Part shown: positions 6,809 through 8,383 of the stretch, piece after piece
Layout of the letters: every line of letters starts with the position of its first letter
Position numbering within the stretch: position 1 is the stretch's first letter
Origin: an uncultured Bacteroidales bacterium
GTDB lineage: Bacteria > Bacteroidota > Bacteroidia > Bacteroidales > UBA932
DNA: 8,383 nucleotides
Reading direction: 5' to 3'
Assembly: GCA_946405485.1 (NCBI GenBank)
Contig: CAMJHJ010000102.1
Coordinates: 1 to 8,383 of the forward strand
Notes under the pieces: model-generated
What the model saw: only the letters and a program-made list of their open reading frames with translations
The model's database searches: none
What the model was told of the DNA's origin: nothing
Translations under genes and position numbers: made by a program

Positions 6809-7516
6809 ATGAAAAAGATTGTCGTATTGACGGGCGCGGGCGTCAGCGCCGAGAGTGGATTGAGCACCTACCGGGACAGCGGCGGGACCTGGGACAACTA
6901 TGATCCCATGGTCGTCGCTTCCATCCAAGGCTGGTACAGCGACCCCAAGACCGTCCTGGATTTCTACAATGGCCTGCGGACCCGGATGGCGGCCTGCCAG
7001 CCCAATTCCGCGCACAAGGACATCGCGGCGCTGGAAAAGGAGTATGACGTCACCGTCATCACCCAGAACGTGGATGACCTTCACGAGCGCGCGGGCAGTA
7101 CGGATATCATCCACCTGCATGGCGAGGCTACGAAAGTCCGTCCCCAGGACCGGTTCAACGATTATGACGGTTATAGCGAGAAGTCCGTTATCGATGTCGG
7201 TTACAATCCCGTCCGTCTGGGCGACAAGGATGCGCGCGGGGTCCAGCTGCGCCCGCACATCGTCTTTTTCGGGGAAGCCGTGCCCAAGATGAATGATGCC
7301 ATCCGCGCCGTGGAGCAAGCGGACGTGGTGCTCATCGTCGGAACCTCGCTGCAGGTATATCCGGCCGCATCCCTCTACCATTACGCCGGCCCCGGCGTCC
7401 CGATCTTCATCATCGATCCCAAGGAAGTGCCGGCCTATGACAAGCGGATCACCCACATCCGGGATGTCGCCACCCGCGGGATGAAAGTGTTCCTGGAAAA
7501 ACTGAAAGAGTTGTAA
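6809..7516 (+). CDS. Sir2-family NAD-dependent protein deacylase (sirtuin), zinc-cysteine-less
   Basis: Sirtuins remove acyl groups from lysine side chains using NAD+, giving nicotinamide and O-acyl-ADP-ribose. This 235-aa cytoplasmic protein has the normal length of bacterial CobB-type enzymes. Seen in order: GAGVSAESGLSTYRD (9-23, NAD loop), TQNVDDLHERAG (85-96), HLHGE (102-106) with catalytic H104, LRPHIVFFGEAVP (147-159) and GTSLQVYPAA (178-187). The stretch between HLHGE and LRPH (107-146), which carries the four zinc cysteines in most sirtuins, contains no Cys; I recall Bacteroidota homologues lacking them too. The Y-x-x-R pair that binds succinyl/malonyl-lysine in CobB and SIRT5 reads Y53-N-G-L56-R57 here, so the Arg is shifted or lost and acyl preference may differ. 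The start follows a weak promoter and gives the family-typical MKKIVVLTGAG. The gene is convergent with the glycosidase gene, 9 bp apart. Confidence 0.94.
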   Translation: MKKIVVLTGAGVSAESGLSTYRDSGGTWDNYDPMVVASIQGWYSDPKTVLDFYNGLRTRMAACQPNSAHKDIAALEKEYDVTVITQNVDDLHERAGSTDIIHLHGEATKVRPQDRFNDYDGYSEKSVIDVGYNPVRLGDKDARGVQLRPHIVFFGEAVPKMNDAIRAVEQADVVLIVGTSLQVYPAASLYHYAGPGVPIFIIDPKEVPAYDKRITHIRDVATRGMKVFLEKLKEL

Positions 7517-7535
7517 ATCAGCTGATTAATTCAGC
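7516..7535. terminator. Short inverted repeats at a convergent junction, possible weak terminator
   Basis: AATCAGCTGATT at 7516-7527 is a perfect 12-bp palindrome covering the end of the sirtuin stop codon and reaching the glycosidase stop. An overlapping repeat, GCTGA (7521-7525), loop TTAAT, TCAGC (7531-7535), could form a 5-bp stem. The stems are short and no clear U-run follows, so terminator function is doubtful. Confidence 0.2.
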
Positions 7536-8383
7536 GGAATCCAGACTTTCATCTTCCCCGCTTCCCGGTTATCCCAGGCATAGTATGGGATGAACTTGAG
7601 CGTCTTGTCCCCGGACACGGTGGTCAGGGACACCACCCCCCGCAGCAGCTCCGGCTCAAAATCCTCCTTGAAGGAAGCGTCTTCGCTCAGGGTCAGGCTG
7701 TCGAATTCCGCCGGATTGTCCGTTTCTTCCAGACAATAGACCAGGGGCCCGCGCTGTACGGCGCGCATGCCTTCGTCTTCCTTGGTCCTCGGGTCGGCCG
7801 CTACGAGTTGCACCGGCATCTCGAGTTCCAGGGTGATGCGGTCGCCGTCCGACCATTTGCGCTCCAGGATGGCATAGCCCTTTTCGACAGGGGTCGGCAT
7901 CTTTTCGCCGTTGATGGCGACGGACCAGGCTCTGCACCAAGCCGGAATACGGAGCTGGAACTTCGTCTTGACCGGAGTTTCCGTTCCGACGGTCAGGGAA
8001 ACGGTTCCTTTCCAGGGATACTCGGTTTCTTGCTTGAGAGTCAGCTCCTTACGACCGACCTTTACATTGGCGGTGCTGCCGATGTAGAGGTTGACGAGGA
8101 CTCCGTCCTCCGCCACTCCGTAGATATAGTTGCCGATCGAAGGGAGGAAACGGCAGATCTGGCTGGGGCAGCAGGCGCAGCCGTACCAGGCCTGGCGGTG
8201 ATGGTCGCCCAAAGATTCCAAGGGATTGACATAGAAGAAACGGTCTCCTTCGAGCGAGATGCCCGCCAGCGCGCCGTTATAAAGGGAACGCTCCAGGACG
8301 TCTGCATACTTGGCGTCTGCTGTGAACTGGTTCATGCGCCAGTTCCACAGCACCATGCCGACCGAGGCGCAGGTCTCGCAGTA
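7526..8383 (-). CDS. GH127-type glycoside hydrolase (beta-L-arabinofuranosidase-like), 5'-truncated
   Basis: The frame is open to the right edge, so only the C-terminal 285 residues are seen; the N-terminal half of the catalytic domain lies outside. The first visible residues are YCETCASVGMVLWNW, matching the GH127 (formerly DUF1680) motif whose Glu and Cys bind zinc, here E3 and C5 of the visible part. YGCACCPSQICRFLPSIGNY follows, with the adjacent cysteines at 71-72 corresponding to the nucleophile and zinc-ligand Cys pair of characterised GH127 enzymes. The remainder, from about residue 95, is beta-rich (LRIPAWCRAWSVAINGEKM, then a segment including VQRGPLVYCLE), as in the family's C-terminal beta-sandwich domains. 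Known members release L-arabinofuranose from arabinans or glycoproteins; related clans act on other plant sugars, so the exact substrate is open. Location cannot be judged without the N-terminus. TAA is at 7526-7528. Confidence 0.92.
   Translation of the reverse strand, partial: YCETCASVGMVLWNWRMNQFTADAKYADVLERSLYNGALAGISLEGDRFFYVNPLESLGDHHRQAWYGCACCPSQICRFLPSIGNYIYGVAEDGVLVNLYIGSTANVKVGRKELTLKQETEYPWKGTVSLTVGTETPVKTKFQLRIPAWCRAWSVAINGEKMPTPVEKGYAILERKWSDGDRITLELEMPVQLVAADPRTKEDEGMRAVQRGPLVYCLEETDNPAEFDSLTLSEDASFKEDFEPELLRGVVSLTTVSGDKTLKFIPYYAWDNREAGKMKVWIPLN

Noticed and set aside
6776..7456. A 226-aa - strand frame antisense to the sirtuin.
   Set aside because: The sirtuin motifs are intact on the + strand; the antisense frame is a Val/Asp/Gly-rich shadow.

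Overview
This window looks like chromosomal DNA from a GC-rich member of the Bacteroidota, probably Bacteroidales. The evidence is a BspA-type leucine-rich-repeat lipoprotein with a fimbrillin-like N-terminal region, a long-form class I mannose-6-phosphate isomerase, a GH127-type glycosidase, start sites without Shine-Dalgarno sequences, and upstream elements resembling the Bacteroidota -7 consensus TAnnTTTG. Family or genus cannot be fixed from the sequence alone.

Layout, left to right: (1) the 3' part of a short-chain dehydrogenase/reductase (SDR) gene, + strand, cut by the left edge; (2) on the - strand, a 949-aa lipoprotein carrying a fimbrillin-like region, an EF-hand-like loop, a BspA-type LRR array and an M64-type metallopeptidase domain; (3) a GntR/HutC-family regulator just upstream of it in transcription order, separated by 14 bp, so the two may form one transcription unit; (4) an 89-bp divergent intergenic region with candidate promoters for both directions and a perfect 14-bp palindrome overlapping the start codon of the next gene; (5) the + strand 575-aa mannose-6-phosphate isomerase-like enzyme; (6) a - strand conserved hypothetical protein of 187 aa overlapping it tail-to-tail by 13 bp; (7) a divergent + strand sirtuin without zinc-binding cysteines; (8) the 3' part of a - strand GH127-type glycosidase cut by the right edge. 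Only two intergenic gaps (89 and 96 bp) are large enough to hold promoters. All three convergent junctions are essentially gapless, with no convincing intrinsic terminator.

How the genes may work together: the regulator sits between a surface protease/adhesin-like lipoprotein and a sugar-phosphate enzyme, and its C-terminal UTRA domain belongs to a class that usually senses small metabolites, often sugar phosphates. The simplest inference is that it controls itself and the lipoprotein on one side and the isomerase on the other, through the palindrome in the shared intergenic region. The SDR, the hypothetical protein, the sirtuin and the glycosidase show no clear functional tie to this group. 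I found no CRISPR array, tRNA, rRNA, insertion sequence or phage gene. The items most worth a second look are the multidomain M64 lipoprotein with its HExxGH zinc motif, the palindrome over the isomerase start codon, the isomerase's unassigned N-terminal region of about 200 residues, and the sirtuin with an altered acyl-pocket motif.
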